64,000 nt of DNA from Salinicoccus kekensis (GTDB taxonomy: Bacteria; Bacillota; Bacilli; Staphylococcales; Salinicoccaceae), in NCBI RefSeq assembly GCF_900220995.1, contig NZ_OBQF01000002.1:62001-126000 (forward strand), written 5' to 3'. The notes beneath the pieces were generated by a model, which ran no database searches, had not been told where the DNA came from, and saw nothing but the letters and a program-made list of their open reading frames with translations. This document shows, in pieces, positions 1-7,566 of this stretch. Within the stretch, counting starts at the first letter, position 1; every line of letters starts with the position of its first letter. Made by a program: the position numbers and the translations under genes.

Positions 1-123
1 ATGGCGCTTGATTTCCTGGGGATCAGTTTATTCCATCTCATCCTGATCTTCATCACCGTACTCATCTCCGCCGCCTTCATATCCGCAGTGATCTATACGA
101 AAAGGAACCTCGAAACACAGTGA
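1..123 (+). CDS. small single-span membrane protein (possibly C-terminal end of a longer gene)
   Basis: An open frame of 40 codons starts with ATG exactly at base 1 and ends at TGA 121-123. It has one long hydrophobic stretch (residues about 8-31) followed by a short basic tail (YTKRNLETQ), which would place the C-terminus in the cytoplasm. Because no upstream sequence is visible, a ribosome site cannot be checked and this may be the end of a larger gene. No family recognised. Confidence 0.45.
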   Translation: MALDFLGISLFHLILIFITVLISAAFISAVIYTKRNLETQ

Positions 124-133
124 TGGATGAAGA

Positions 134-163
134 AATCCCCGTGCAGTGGACTGCATGGGGATT
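134..163. terminator. bidirectional hairpin terminator
   Basis: The arms AATCCCC and GGGGATT enclose a second pair TGCAG/CTGCA around a TGGA loop. It lies between the convergent small genes ending at 123 (+) and 171 (-), so it can serve both. The U-tract is weak. Confidence 0.5.
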
Positions 164-170
164 GATGTAT

Positions 171-338
171 TCACGTGTCTTTTTTCCTGCTGCGGTCATC
201 GGAGTCTTTCCTGCGTTTGAAACCGAGTGCCTCCGCCTTTTTGTACAGTGCTTTTGAACGTGCCTTCGAAGCCTTCAGCATCTCGCGCTGACGCTTGCCG
301 ATATCACTACTGGATTTCTTGAATGAAGCACTCACCAT
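171..338 (-). CDS. small lysine/arginine/serine-rich protein, unknown function
   Basis: A 55-residue frame starts at MVSASFKK with GGGGTGA a few bases upstream; a longer start at 353 would overlap the next gene and lacks spacing. The product is highly basic (repeated K, R, S; C-terminus RKKDT) with a helical middle (QREMLKASKARSKALYKK). It follows the GAF gene on the same strand with a gap of only a few bases, so it is probably cotranscribed. A nucleic-acid-binding role is only a guess from charge. Confidence 0.5.
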   Translation of the reverse strand: MVSASFKKSSSDIGKRQREMLKASKARSKALYKKAEALGFKRRKDSDDRSRKKDT

Positions 339-342
339 ACAG

Positions 343-1290
343 TCACCCCGCATCGATCTTTACATTCATATTATCATAATAATATGCGAGGCCACAAATG
401 TCAGCGTAAAATTTCAACGTATCGACATCTTCCTCGATGAAGCCGTCGATGCCTTCACTTTGGATGCAGAGCACTCCGACGGTCGCCTGGTTGATCTTGA
501 CCGGCAGACCGATGACCGAGCCGTAATTATGGATCGGTGAAAAATCCCCTTCAAAATAACTGCTCTCATTGATGTTGTTCACCAGCTCCACCTCACCGGT
601 CTCCCATATCCTCCCGGCGAACCCTTCGCCCGGGCTGAATTCCCGTGTATCCACCGAAATCAGGTTCACCCTGTGGTATGCGGCCATCTTCAGTTTCCCG
701 TCATCCGCCATGAACAATGTCGAGGATTTGTCGGCACGGTCCCGGTGCAGGACGGTGATCGACTCATCCAGTACATTGTCATAGAACTCCGTGACCCAGC
801 CCGGCCCCCCATCCGCCATCAGCCCCATCAGGGTGCGGATGAGCCGGCTGCTGTTCTTATGGTGCCTGATATATGTTTCACTGACATACTGTATGTCCTC
901 AAGCTCTTCATCCTTCAGCTCCAGTTCATGCAGCAGCGTCTCCGTGAATTCCTTGAGTTGTGCGAGCTCGTTTTGGAGCGCTTTATTGTCCGACCTGATG
1001 TTTTTGATTTCCTCCTGCGGCACATCTTCGAACTCAGGGTCATACACCGGGTTGTTGAACCTGAGCCCGAACAGTGATATCTTCTCCGCCGAAGACCTGA
1101 AACCCCGGGCCGATGCCACAACCAGCGTGTAAAACCCGGTGACGGCGCAGACGGCGGTGATGATGGTGATGTAGCTGATCCCGATGCCTGTCTGCTCCAG
1201 CAGCCTCGCGGTGCCCGCGCTGAAGAGGATCAAGGCTGTCACAACGAAAATAAGACTGATCACATAACTGAAAAAATGTTTTGCCGACAT
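343..1290 (-). CDS. membrane-anchored GAF-domain protein
   Basis: The start at 1290 (MSAKHFF) is preferred over 1308 because a G-rich ribosome site lies just upstream. Two transmembrane helices (about residues 6-26 and 37-60) are followed by a charged coiled coil (about 90-140) and a C-terminal GAF domain (about 165-300) with the pattern SPGEGFAGRIWETGE and GSVIGLPVKINQATVGVLCI. GAF domains bind small ligands or act as redox/light sensors, but no kinase, GGDEF or HTH output domain is attached, so signalling would have to pass through a partner. It is upstream of the small basic gene at 171-338. Confidence 0.75.
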   Translation of the reverse strand: MSAKHFFSYVISLIFVVTALILFSAGTARLLEQTGIGISYITIITAVCAVTGFYTLVVASARGFRSSAEKISLFGLRFNNPVYDPEFEDVPQEEIKNIRSDNKALQNELAQLKEFTETLLHELELKDEELEDIQYVSETYIRHHKNSSRLIRTLMGLMADGGPGWVTEFYDNVLDESITVLHRDRADKSSTLFMADDGKLKMAAYHRVNLISVDTREFSPGEGFAGRIWETGEVELVNNINESSYFEGDFSPIHNYGSVIGLPVKINQATVGVLCIQSEGIDGFIEEDVDTLKFYADICGLAYYYDNMNVKIDAG

Positions 1291-1414
1291 GATAACCCCC
1301 CCGCCCATCCAAAACAGAACATATGTTCGTATTAAATATAATACATTTCAGGGAAAATATCAATCGGCAATGCACTGAGGACCGCGTGCAAAGGTGAATG
1401 CCGTGGGAGAAGCA

Positions 1415-1954
1415 TCATAAAAATAAAAATATGATGCCCGTTGTAATCAGCGTGCCGCCCGTGAAGAAGCAGCATCTTGCAGCGTCCCTTCCTGAAGGCA
1501 TCCCTTCACCCTTTGCCCTTGAGTATATGAAAGCAACGCCTGCAGCGATGACGGCCGACATCGCCACATAAATCCATGTCTGATACAGCCAGAAATACAT
1601 GACGAAGTGGATTGTGAGTGACGCGCTGAATACGAACGGTATCAAAGTGTGATGCTTCTTCGCCTGCATGACGATGATCAGCGGAAGGATCAGCATCTGG
1701 CTCATGGCGATCGTCATCACCAGCGAAGTGAGTATGTCACTGCCGGGCCGCTCCGTGAGCGCACCCATCCAATAGGAAATCAAAAGTGCGGCAGGGAGTG
1801 CGGCAAGCCCCTGGAATAAAGTCGCATAGCCGGCGGTGTTCGCAGAAGACACTTTCCAGAAAACCCCGCAAATCAACCATGTCACGCCGAATGACATAAG
1901 AAAAGCGACACCGTACTGATTCAACTGTGCCAGTTCCTTTAAAATGGATTCCAT
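1415..1954 (-). CDS. multi-spanning membrane protein, DUF7010-like
   Basis: The start at 1954 (MESILKEL) follows AAGGGGGATTTGTGGGG; the frame is open further upstream to 2020 without a good ribosome site. The 179-residue product has about six hydrophobic helices and few charged residues apart from a cytoplasmic loop (YSRAKGEGMPSGRDAAR). The pattern of short helices with a conserved-looking GLAALPAALLISYW segment resembles the DUF7010 membrane family; this assignment is from memory and tentative. It is divergent from the SDR gene at 2094. Confidence 0.55.
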   Translation of the reverse strand: MESILKELAQLNQYGVAFLMSFGVTWLICGVFWKVSSANTAGYATLFQGLAALPAALLISYWMGALTERPGSDILTSLVMTIAMSQMLILPLIIVMQAKKHHTLIPFVFSASLTIHFVMYFWLYQTWIYVAMSAVIAAGVAFIYSRAKGEGMPSGRDAARCCFFTGGTLITTGIIFLFL

Positions 1955-2031
1955 CCCCACAAATCCCCCTTGATGGTATGACCTGCCTTCATTATATGTC
2001 GAGCAGTGTAAAAGCACCATGACTATATTAT

Positions 2032-2059
2032 GTTTAACACCCCCACCCCTTAAGGGTAT
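2032..2059 (+). promoter_or_regulatory. candidate sigma-B-type promoter
   Basis: Perfect sigma-B-like hexamers GTTTAA (2032-2037) and GGGTAT (2054-2059) precede the SDR gene at 2094. The spacer is 16 bases, longer than the usual 12-15, which lowers confidence. Confidence 0.4.
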
Positions 2060-2093
2060 AGACCATTAATCAATCAAGGAGGGTATTTCATTT

Positions 2094-2720
2094 ATGAAAG
2101 TACTTGTAGTAGGAGCAAATGGACAGATCGGCCATCAGGTCGTTGAAAAGCTGAAGGACAAGGGCCACGACCCTGTTGCCATGGTTCGTAAGGAAGAGCA
2201 GACGGAGAAATTCAAGGAAAAAGGCATCGAGACGGTGCTCGGCAATCTGCAGGAAGATTTCTCGCACGCATTCGAAGGTGTGGATACTGTCGTGTTCGCA
2301 GCAGGTTCAGGCGGTGACACCGGTGCGGATATGACGATCATCATCGACCAGGAAGGTGCCATCGAAAGCATGGAGAATGCCAAGGATGCCGGAGTCAGAC
2401 ACTTCATCATCGTGAGCTCCATGGGTGCCGATACACCTAAGGAATACGATGATATCAAACATTATTTATATGCGAAGCACCGCGCCGATGAGCACCTGAA
2501 AGCTTCCGGGCTCGATTATACGATCATCCGTCCGGGCATGCTCGAAAACGAATCCGGCACGGGTAAAGTGAGCCTGTCCGAAGAGAATCAGGAATTTGGC
2601 AATGTCCAGCGTGAAGATGTCGCCTCTGTCATCGTGCAGGCGGTTGATGCCGGTAAGGCTGAGAATAAAGTGTACACCCTGCTCGAAGGTGACACGCCGG
2701 TCGAAGATCTCTTCAAATAG
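2094..2720 (+). CDS. NAD(P)-binding atypical short-chain dehydrogenase (YhfK/NmrA-like)
   Basis: The 208-residue protein begins with the dinucleotide-binding loop VVGANGQIG, followed by a basic residue pattern suited to NADP, and contains HFIIVSSMGAD and the YAKHRADEHLKASGLDYTIIRPG segment typical of the SDR_a5/NAD(P)H-binding family. These proteins act as flavin/quinone reductases or redox sensors rather than classical SDR enzymes. A good ribosome site (AAGGAGGG) lies upstream, and a sigma-B-like promoter suggests general-stress expression. It is monocistronic, followed by a strong terminator. A distant paralogue lies at 16012-16656. Confidence 0.85.
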   Translation: MKVLVVGANGQIGHQVVEKLKDKGHDPVAMVRKEEQTEKFKEKGIETVLGNLQEDFSHAFEGVDTVVFAAGSGGDTGADMTIIIDQEGAIESMENAKDAGVRHFIIVSSMGADTPKEYDDIKHYLYAKHRADEHLKASGLDYTIIRPGMLENESGTGKVSLSEENQEFGNVQREDVASVIVQAVDAGKAENKVYTLLEGDTPVEDLFK

Positions 2721-2736
2721 AATAATGAAATTCATG

Positions 2737-2779
2737 TCCGCACGGCATCTTCCAGATTGAAGGTATCGTGCGGATTTTT
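2737..2779 (+). terminator. rho-independent terminator
   Basis: Arms TCCGCACG (2737-2744) and CGTGCGGA (2767-2774) are followed by a T tract (2775-2779). It ends the SDR transcript. Confidence 0.75.
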
Positions 2780-2815
2780 ATTGAAATCCCCTGCGCGGTT
2801 CGAAGGCATGACGCA

Positions 2816-2841
2816 GTTTTATTTTCCGGGGACGCGGGTAG
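2816..2841 (+). promoter_or_regulatory. candidate sigma-B-type promoter of the ureohydrolase gene
   Basis: GTTTTA (2816-2821), a 14-base spacer and GGGTAG (2836-2841) match the sigma-B pattern GTTTAA-N12-14-GGGTAT closely, 34 bases upstream of the GTG start at 2875. No good sigma-A promoter is seen in the same gap. Confidence 0.45.
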
Positions 2842-2874
2842 ACGAATAACAAAATCTGTATAAGGAGTGATCAC

Positions 2875-3777
2875 GTGAGCAGCAGAGATATGCTGGCTTA
2901 TGCCGGCCATGCGACTTTTTGGGGCCTGCCCCCTTCAAGGGAGGCTGAAGGCAGGGACATCACAGTGATGGGCGTGCCGTTCGAACTGGGTCTGACAAGG
3001 CGGCCCGGGGCACGGTTCGGACCGCGCTCGATCCGGGAAGCATCGGTGCATGATATGAGTATGCACTATCCATGGCCTTATGACGTAAAAGAGGACAATG
3101 ACTTGATCGATTACGGGGACGTCGGTTACGACCTTGGCGAGACACGGCTCAACTACATGCTTGAGGAAAGCTATAAGCATGCACGCAAGATTTTCTCCGG
3201 AGGTTCGAAGCTGTTGACCATCGGGGGCGACCACACGGTGGCGTACAGCACGATCCGGGCGGCAAAAGAGAAATATGGGAAACTATCCCTCCTCCATATC
3301 GACAGCCACCAGGAGTCGCTCCCGGGCGGAAGCGGTAAGATTTCACGGAATTCATTCGCCCATGACCTCGCTGAAGAAGGCGCAATAGACCCCGGGGCAT
3401 CCGTTCAGGCATATGTCAGGACGAGTATGCCGAAAGACTTCGAATACAATATCATCCATGCGAAGGAAGCGATGGCACAAGGTCCGGAAGCACTTGCTGA
3501 AAAAGTGAAGTCGGTCATTGGGGACAACCCCGTATACCTCAGTTTCGACATCGATGCACTCGACCCCGCCTTTGCGCCCGGAACCGCGACACCGGTGCCC
3601 GGCGGCCCTTCCACCACGGAGATGCGCCTGTTCCTGGAGCACCTCGCCGGACTGAACATAGTTGCCGCCGACCTGGTCGAGGTGACGCCAAGCTATGATT
3701 CCGGGGAGATGACTGCCGTCGCCGCTGCATCCATTGGAAAAGACCTGCTCCATCTGCTCGCCGAAAACAACGACTGA
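2875..3777 (+). CDS. ureohydrolase (arginase/agmatinase superfamily), atypical active site
   Basis: The 300-residue protein starts with GTG, seven bases after AAGGAG. It has the superfamily motifs GGDHTV, SFDIDALDP and the late EVTPSYDSGEMTA segment, so the fold and the His/Asp metal site of an Mn-dependent amidinohydrolase are present. The second motif, normally DAHxD, reads DSHQE, replacing one metal-ligand Asp by Glu. The usual HGT/HGQ catalytic-shuttle histidine region reads ISRNSFAHDL instead. It may therefore act on a substrate other than agmatine or arginine, or be weakly active. It stands alone behind a sigma-B-like promoter and in front of a terminator. Automatic annotation would call it speB; I leave the symbol empty. 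Confidence 0.8.
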   Translation: MSSRDMLAYAGHATFWGLPPSREAEGRDITVMGVPFELGLTRRPGARFGPRSIREASVHDMSMHYPWPYDVKEDNDLIDYGDVGYDLGETRLNYMLEESYKHARKIFSGGSKLLTIGGDHTVAYSTIRAAKEKYGKLSLLHIDSHQESLPGGSGKISRNSFAHDLAEEGAIDPGASVQAYVRTSMPKDFEYNIIHAKEAMAQGPEALAEKVKSVIGDNPVYLSFDIDALDPAFAPGTATPVPGGPSTTEMRLFLEHLAGLNIVAADLVEVTPSYDSGEMTAVAAASIGKDLLHLLAENND

Positions 3778-3796
3778 ATCCATATGTAATGGAATA

Positions 3797-3834
3797 AAGC
3801 CCCCGAACCGTTCATATAACGGCTTCGGGGGCTT
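3797..3834. terminator. bidirectional terminator
   Basis: Arms AAGCCCCCGAA and TTCGGGGGCTT with an additional inner pairing GTT/AAC. It is shared by the convergent ureohydrolase gene and the DUF2512 gene. Confidence 0.8.
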
Positions 3835-3847
3835 CATCATATTCAAG

Positions 3848-4234
3848 TTAAGAAGGATTCCTTCTCTCTTTCGCATTTGCCGGGAAAGGTCCGTTCTTAA
3901 GCAGATAAATATGGAATAGATATTCACCCACCGCGATGATGACTGCAGAAATGATTGCAGCAACCGCAACTGTACCACCGCTCATATCGGTCAATGCGAG
4001 ACCGAGCAGCCATACAACCAGGAATGTCACAACCAGGTCGGAAATGGTCGCCACCATGTTGCCTGCAGCAGGCAGGATGCCCAGATCACCTGCAAGGTAG
4101 GAAATTGCACCGAGTACAATCGTCGTCACTAGGATCATCGGCCAGAATGACATATCATATCCGACACCGAGCACAATCCATAAAACGATAAGCGTCATGA
4201 TTCCTTTGATACCGAGTGCTTTGACGTGTTCCAC
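3848..4234 (-). CDS. DUF2512 family membrane protein (YndM-like)
   Basis: The GTG start at 4234 is supported by GGAGG eleven bases upstream. The 128-residue product has four hydrophobic helices with the family-like GDLGILPAAGN and ISDLVVTFLVVWLLG segments, and a basic C-terminus (NAKERRNPS). DUF2512 proteins are small Bacillales membrane proteins of unknown role. It is transcribed alone toward the shared terminator. Confidence 0.75.
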   Translation of the reverse strand: MEHVKALGIKGIMTLIVLWIVLGVGYDMSFWPMILVTTIVLGAISYLAGDLGILPAAGNMVATISDLVVTFLVVWLLGLALTDMSGGTVAVAAIISAVIIAVGEYLFHIYLLKNGPFPANAKERRNPS

Positions 4235-4390
4235 GAAATTCCCTCCACTTCATAATCAAGAATTATGTTCTGTAGGACTTTACCCGGAAATGTATGTAGA
4301 AAACATATATAAATGAAATGATGAAATATTTTAATAATCCGCACACATCAGTATAATGGTATGTAAAACAAGTTAAGGGGAAATTGGATT

Positions 4391-5374
4391 ATGAAAGGCA
4401 AGAAAAAAATCAAACCCGACGATTTTGCAGCCGCTTTTTTGAATAAACGCCCCAAAGTCATCTACACCCAGTTCATCGATGACTTAAAAGGGGTCATCAC
4501 ACTCGATCAGTTCGAGAAGATGGTGGTCACCTTCAATCAGGATATCGGGCAGTTTTATTTGAAGCACGTGGCCCATCTCGGTATGCATACACATTATTTG
4601 TGGGTCGACGACAAAAGGAAAAAAGCGCTCAGCGTATACTTCGGAGAGGATGGAATGATACATATGCTCACCATGAAACCATTCACCATCTTCGAGGACT
4701 ATGGGAAAAGTGTTTCAGAAGTTTCGTACTCAATGCCTGTAAAAGAGGAATGGCTCGTCTTCTGGGGCGGCGACAATGAATTCATCAATTATCATTATGT
4801 ATACGGCGCACAGAGGTACGCCTATGACCTCCTCCAGATGAAAGACGGAAAGACGCATAAAGGGGACCCTCGTCAGAATGAGAATTACCACGCCTTCGGG
4901 AAAGAAATCACCGCCCCGGCAGGCGGCAAAGTCGTCAAAGTGGTGAACCATATACGAGATAATGTGCCCGGCGAAATGAATGAAAAAAGACCGAGCGGCA
5001 ACCATATCATCATCCAGCATGCCCATCAGGAATACAGTATGATCGCCCATTTCAAAAAAGAGTCGATCACCGTCGAAGAAGGCGATATCGTCCAGCAGGG
5101 CGACACCCTCGGCAAATGCGGCAACTCCGGCAACTCATCGGAACCCCACCTCCACTTCCAGGTGATGGATAAGGCGAGGGCTGTGAGAGCCAAGTCGTTT
5201 CGCATCAGATTTGCCGACGGCAGCACACCCATGCAGGGGGATATTGCCCGGCCGACGCCCGACCAGGACAGAAAGAAGTTCACCCCGGACCAGCTTAAGC
5301 CAGCGGCAACAGAGGACGACCGCTCGATCATGGAAGCCGTCTCCGATTCCGTCGCCAAATGGTTTAGACGGTGA
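4391..5374 (+). CDS. M23-family (LytM/Gly-Gly endopeptidase-like) peptidase without signal peptide
   Basis: The 327-residue protein has an N-terminal domain of unknown type (about 1-125) and a C-terminal lysostaphin-type domain (about 130-275). Zinc ligands are recognisable as H..(8)..D in YHYVYGAQRYAYDLL and HxH in SSEPHLHFQV, with a typical GNSGNS turn before the latter. M23 enzymes cut peptidoglycan cross-bridges, but no signal peptide or membrane anchor is seen, so a cytoplasmic or non-classically exported role must be considered. The ribosome site is AAGGGG upstream of ATG 4391. It is monocistronic, followed by a short hairpin and the first tandem repeat array. Confidence 0.8.
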   Translation: MKGKKKIKPDDFAAAFLNKRPKVIYTQFIDDLKGVITLDQFEKMVVTFNQDIGQFYLKHVAHLGMHTHYLWVDDKRKKALSVYFGEDGMIHMLTMKPFTIFEDYGKSVSEVSYSMPVKEEWLVFWGGDNEFINYHYVYGAQRYAYDLLQMKDGKTHKGDPRQNENYHAFGKEITAPAGGKVVKVVNHIRDNVPGEMNEKRPSGNHIIIQHAHQEYSMIAHFKKESITVEEGDIVQQGDTLGKCGNSGNSSEPHLHFQVMDKARAVRAKSFRIRFADGSTPMQGDIARPTPDQDRKKFTPDQLKPAATEDDRSIMEAVSDSVAKWFRR

Positions 5375-5376
5375 AT

Positions 5377-5398
5377 AAAGCCCCGCGCTCCGGGGTTT
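5377..5398 (+). terminator. short hairpin terminator of the M23 gene
   Basis: AAAGCCCCG and CGGGGTTT enclose a four-base loop immediately after the stop codon. The T tract is short. Confidence 0.6.
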
Positions 5399-5430
5399 GA
5401 TGCGATTTCAGCTGCTGTCTAGCCTGATTC

Positions 5431-5634
5431 TGTCCGGATATCCTCCGGGGATCCGGATGGAGGGTCGCGTCCTGTAAGCTCCGTCTGGATATCTCCCGGG
5501 ATTCCGGATGGAACACCACGTCCTGCAAGCCCTGTACGGATATTCTCCAAGATTCCGGATGGAGGACCGCATCCTAGAAGCTCCGTCTGGATGTCCCCCG
5601 GGAATCCGGATAGAACACCGCTCTTCATTCAAGC
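5431..5634. repeat. array A: four tandem copies of a 51-bp unit, each with an inverted repeat
   Basis: Copies begin at 5431, 5482, 5533 and 5584, each exactly 51 bp and imperfect. Each contains TCYGGAT (or variants) followed about ten bases later by ATYCCGGA, giving a small potential stem; copy 1 is perfect (TCCGGAT/ATCCGGA). The array lies between two convergent genes and between their terminators (5377-5398 and 5651-5698), so neither transcript should cross it. Because 51 is a multiple of three, open frames with 17-residue repeats appear on the minus strand, but they have no ribosome site. It resembles in style the STAR elements of S. aureus; no sequence match is claimed. Confidence 0.85.
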
Positions 5635-5650
5635 TATCTCACTCCAACTA

Positions 5651-5698
5651 AAAATCCCGGATGGATTACTCGTTACAAGAGTATCCATCCGGGATTTT
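5651..5698. terminator. long-stem bidirectional terminator
   Basis: A 20-base stem (AAAATCCCGGATGGAT with ATCCATCCGGGATTTT plus ACTC/GAGT) encloses a seven-base loop. It ends the minus-strand lipoprotein gene at 5717. Its arm GGATGGA echoes the repeat units of array A. Confidence 0.85.
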
Positions 5699-5716
5699 AA
5701 ATATGATTCAAGATTT

Positions 5717-7396
5717 TTATTCAAACGTGACGTCATCCAGCCTGACTGCACCGGAAGGGTCGACTTCCACGCCGTTGACGGTGCTGTTGTTCACACCGAT
5801 CATGAAGTTGTTATGGAAGATGTAGCTCATCGGCACTTCCTCAACAAGTATTTCCTGGGCTTCTGTATACGCATCATATCTCACGTCTTCATCGGGTTCG
5901 GTGCGGCCCTGATCCAGCAGGTCGTCCAGTTCAGGGTTGGAGTACCATGTCCTGTTGCCTGATGCATCGATGCTGTCTGTATGGAACAGTGCGTATAACC
6001 CATAGTCCGCATCACCAGTCACCGTCGTCCAGCCATGGATGAACATGTCCTGATCGCCTGTTGCGAGTATATCAAGGTATGCGCCCCACTCGAACTGTTC
6101 GATTTCTACATCAATATTCAGCTCGCCGAGCCTTTCCTGGACGAACAGTGCAGTGTCCCTGATCTCCTGGTCTTCACTGATCCAGATCTTTGTGCTGAAG
6201 CCGTCCGCTACATCCGTCTCAGCAAGCAGTTCACGCGCCTGCTCAAGATCGAATGTCCGTCCTTCGAGATCTTCGTTATAGCCCCATACATCAGGTGCAA
6301 GCGGCCCTTCTGCCGGCACACCCATATCATCATACACACCGGATATGATCTCTTCTTTATCAATCGCATGGGCGATCGCCTGGCGGACCCTCACATCATC
6401 GAAAGGTTCATTTTCCACATTCATGCCGAGATAATTCAGCCTCACGGACTCCCTCTCGACGAGTTCAGTATCCTGACCTTCGGAAATCCGGGACGCATTG
6501 GATGAATCGACATCGGTCGCAATATCAATCCCGCCCGTTTCAAGTTCGGCCATCCTCGCACCCGACTCCGGCAGCACGCGGAATGTCACCGTTTCAAAAT
6601 TCCTCTCCCCGCGCTGGAAATCTTCAAATTTTGTCGTGACCACTTCATCCCCTGCAGATCTTGATTCCAGCATGAGATGGTTCGTGCCGTCTGTTTCTGT
6701 ACTCAGCACCAGGCCGATATGTTCGGTGATCTGATCCATGACTTCCTCGAATTCATCTCCCCCGGCCTCACGCAGTTCATAATATTCATCAGGCGTCATA
6801 TCCACACCCGCTTCATCCAGTGCGGCCTGATAGTCTTCATCGATGAGTTCCTTTGAAATGATGCCGGCCGTACTGTGCGCAAGGTGGCTCGGCAGCGGTG
6901 CAAAAGGATACTCGGTATGCAGGTTCACTTCATAGTCCCCCACGACTTCCACCTCTTCGATCATTTCAAATAAAAACGTCACAGCCGAGCCGACTGCAAG
7001 ATCCCTGACCCTATCGAGCGTCGCCTTCACATCTTCTGCCGTGAAATCAGAGCCGTTATGGAAAGTCGTCCCTTCCCTTAATGTCAGATTCCATACATCA
7101 TCTTCCGCAGCTTCCCATTCATCCGCAAGCCCCGGCTCAAGTTCCATATCCACCGTCTGGAAAATCAACGGCTCGTAAATATTCCGCCGGACCTGTGATG
7201 AGGCGGAATCATTCGAACCGTGCGGATCCAGCGTCACCACGTCATCCGCACTGCCGATGACGATGTCACCGGTCGCTTCACCGCCGCTTTCTTCCCCTGA
7301 TTCTTCCGCGCTTTCCTCCACCCCACCGTCATCGGTGCACGCCTGTAAAATAAAGACCACTGCCAAAATGAACGGCAGGTACAACAATTTCTTCAT
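5717..7396 (-). CDS. peptide/solute-binding lipoprotein of an ABC importer (SBP family 5)
   Basis: The start at 7396 (MKKLLYLPF) gives a lipoprotein signal with lipobox LQAC and is preceded by GGGGG; the frame is open upstream to 7555 without signal features. The 559-residue mature-type protein has an acidic Ser/Gly linker (EESAEESGEESGG) and then a family 5 solute-binding fold: GSADDVVTLDPHGSND, EPLIF, LADEWE, LREGTTFHNG and the VRQAIAHAIDKEEI motif. Such proteins deliver oligopeptides, glutathione or nickel complexes to a permease. No permease or ATPase gene is nearby, so it is an orphan. Confidence 0.85.
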   Translation of the reverse strand: MKKLLYLPFILAVVFILQACTDDGGVEESAEESGEESGGEATGDIVIGSADDVVTLDPHGSNDSASSQVRRNIYEPLIFQTVDMELEPGLADEWEAAEDDVWNLTLREGTTFHNGSDFTAEDVKATLDRVRDLAVGSAVTFLFEMIEEVEVVGDYEVNLHTEYPFAPLPSHLAHSTAGIISKELIDEDYQAALDEAGVDMTPDEYYELREAGGDEFEEVMDQITEHIGLVLSTETDGTNHLMLESRSAGDEVVTTKFEDFQRGERNFETVTFRVLPESGARMAELETGGIDIATDVDSSNASRISEGQDTELVERESVRLNYLGMNVENEPFDDVRVRQAIAHAIDKEEIISGVYDDMGVPAEGPLAPDVWGYNEDLEGRTFDLEQARELLAETDVADGFSTKIWISEDQEIRDTALFVQERLGELNIDVEIEQFEWGAYLDILATGDQDMFIHGWTTVTGDADYGLYALFHTDSIDASGNRTWYSNPELDDLLDQGRTEPDEDVRYDAYTEAQEILVEEVPMSYIFHNNFMIGVNNSTVNGVEVDPSGAVRLDDVTFE

Positions 7397-7566
7397 ATGA
7401 AATTTCCCCCTTTTTATTTCATTGTAGACATAATGAAAACGCACTTCAATGAAATTTTGAAATTTTCTGAATGAAATGGATGTGGTGACTCCCCCACTGT
7501 CTGTAGTATCATAATATATGAATGGATACAGACCATATTGGAATAATTTAAGCAAGGATGATCATT

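Noticed and set aside
5408-5632. Minus-strand frames with 17-residue repeats over array A
   Set aside because: The 51-bp period is a multiple of three, so open frames follow automatically; no ribosome site or start context, and the DNA lies between terminators.
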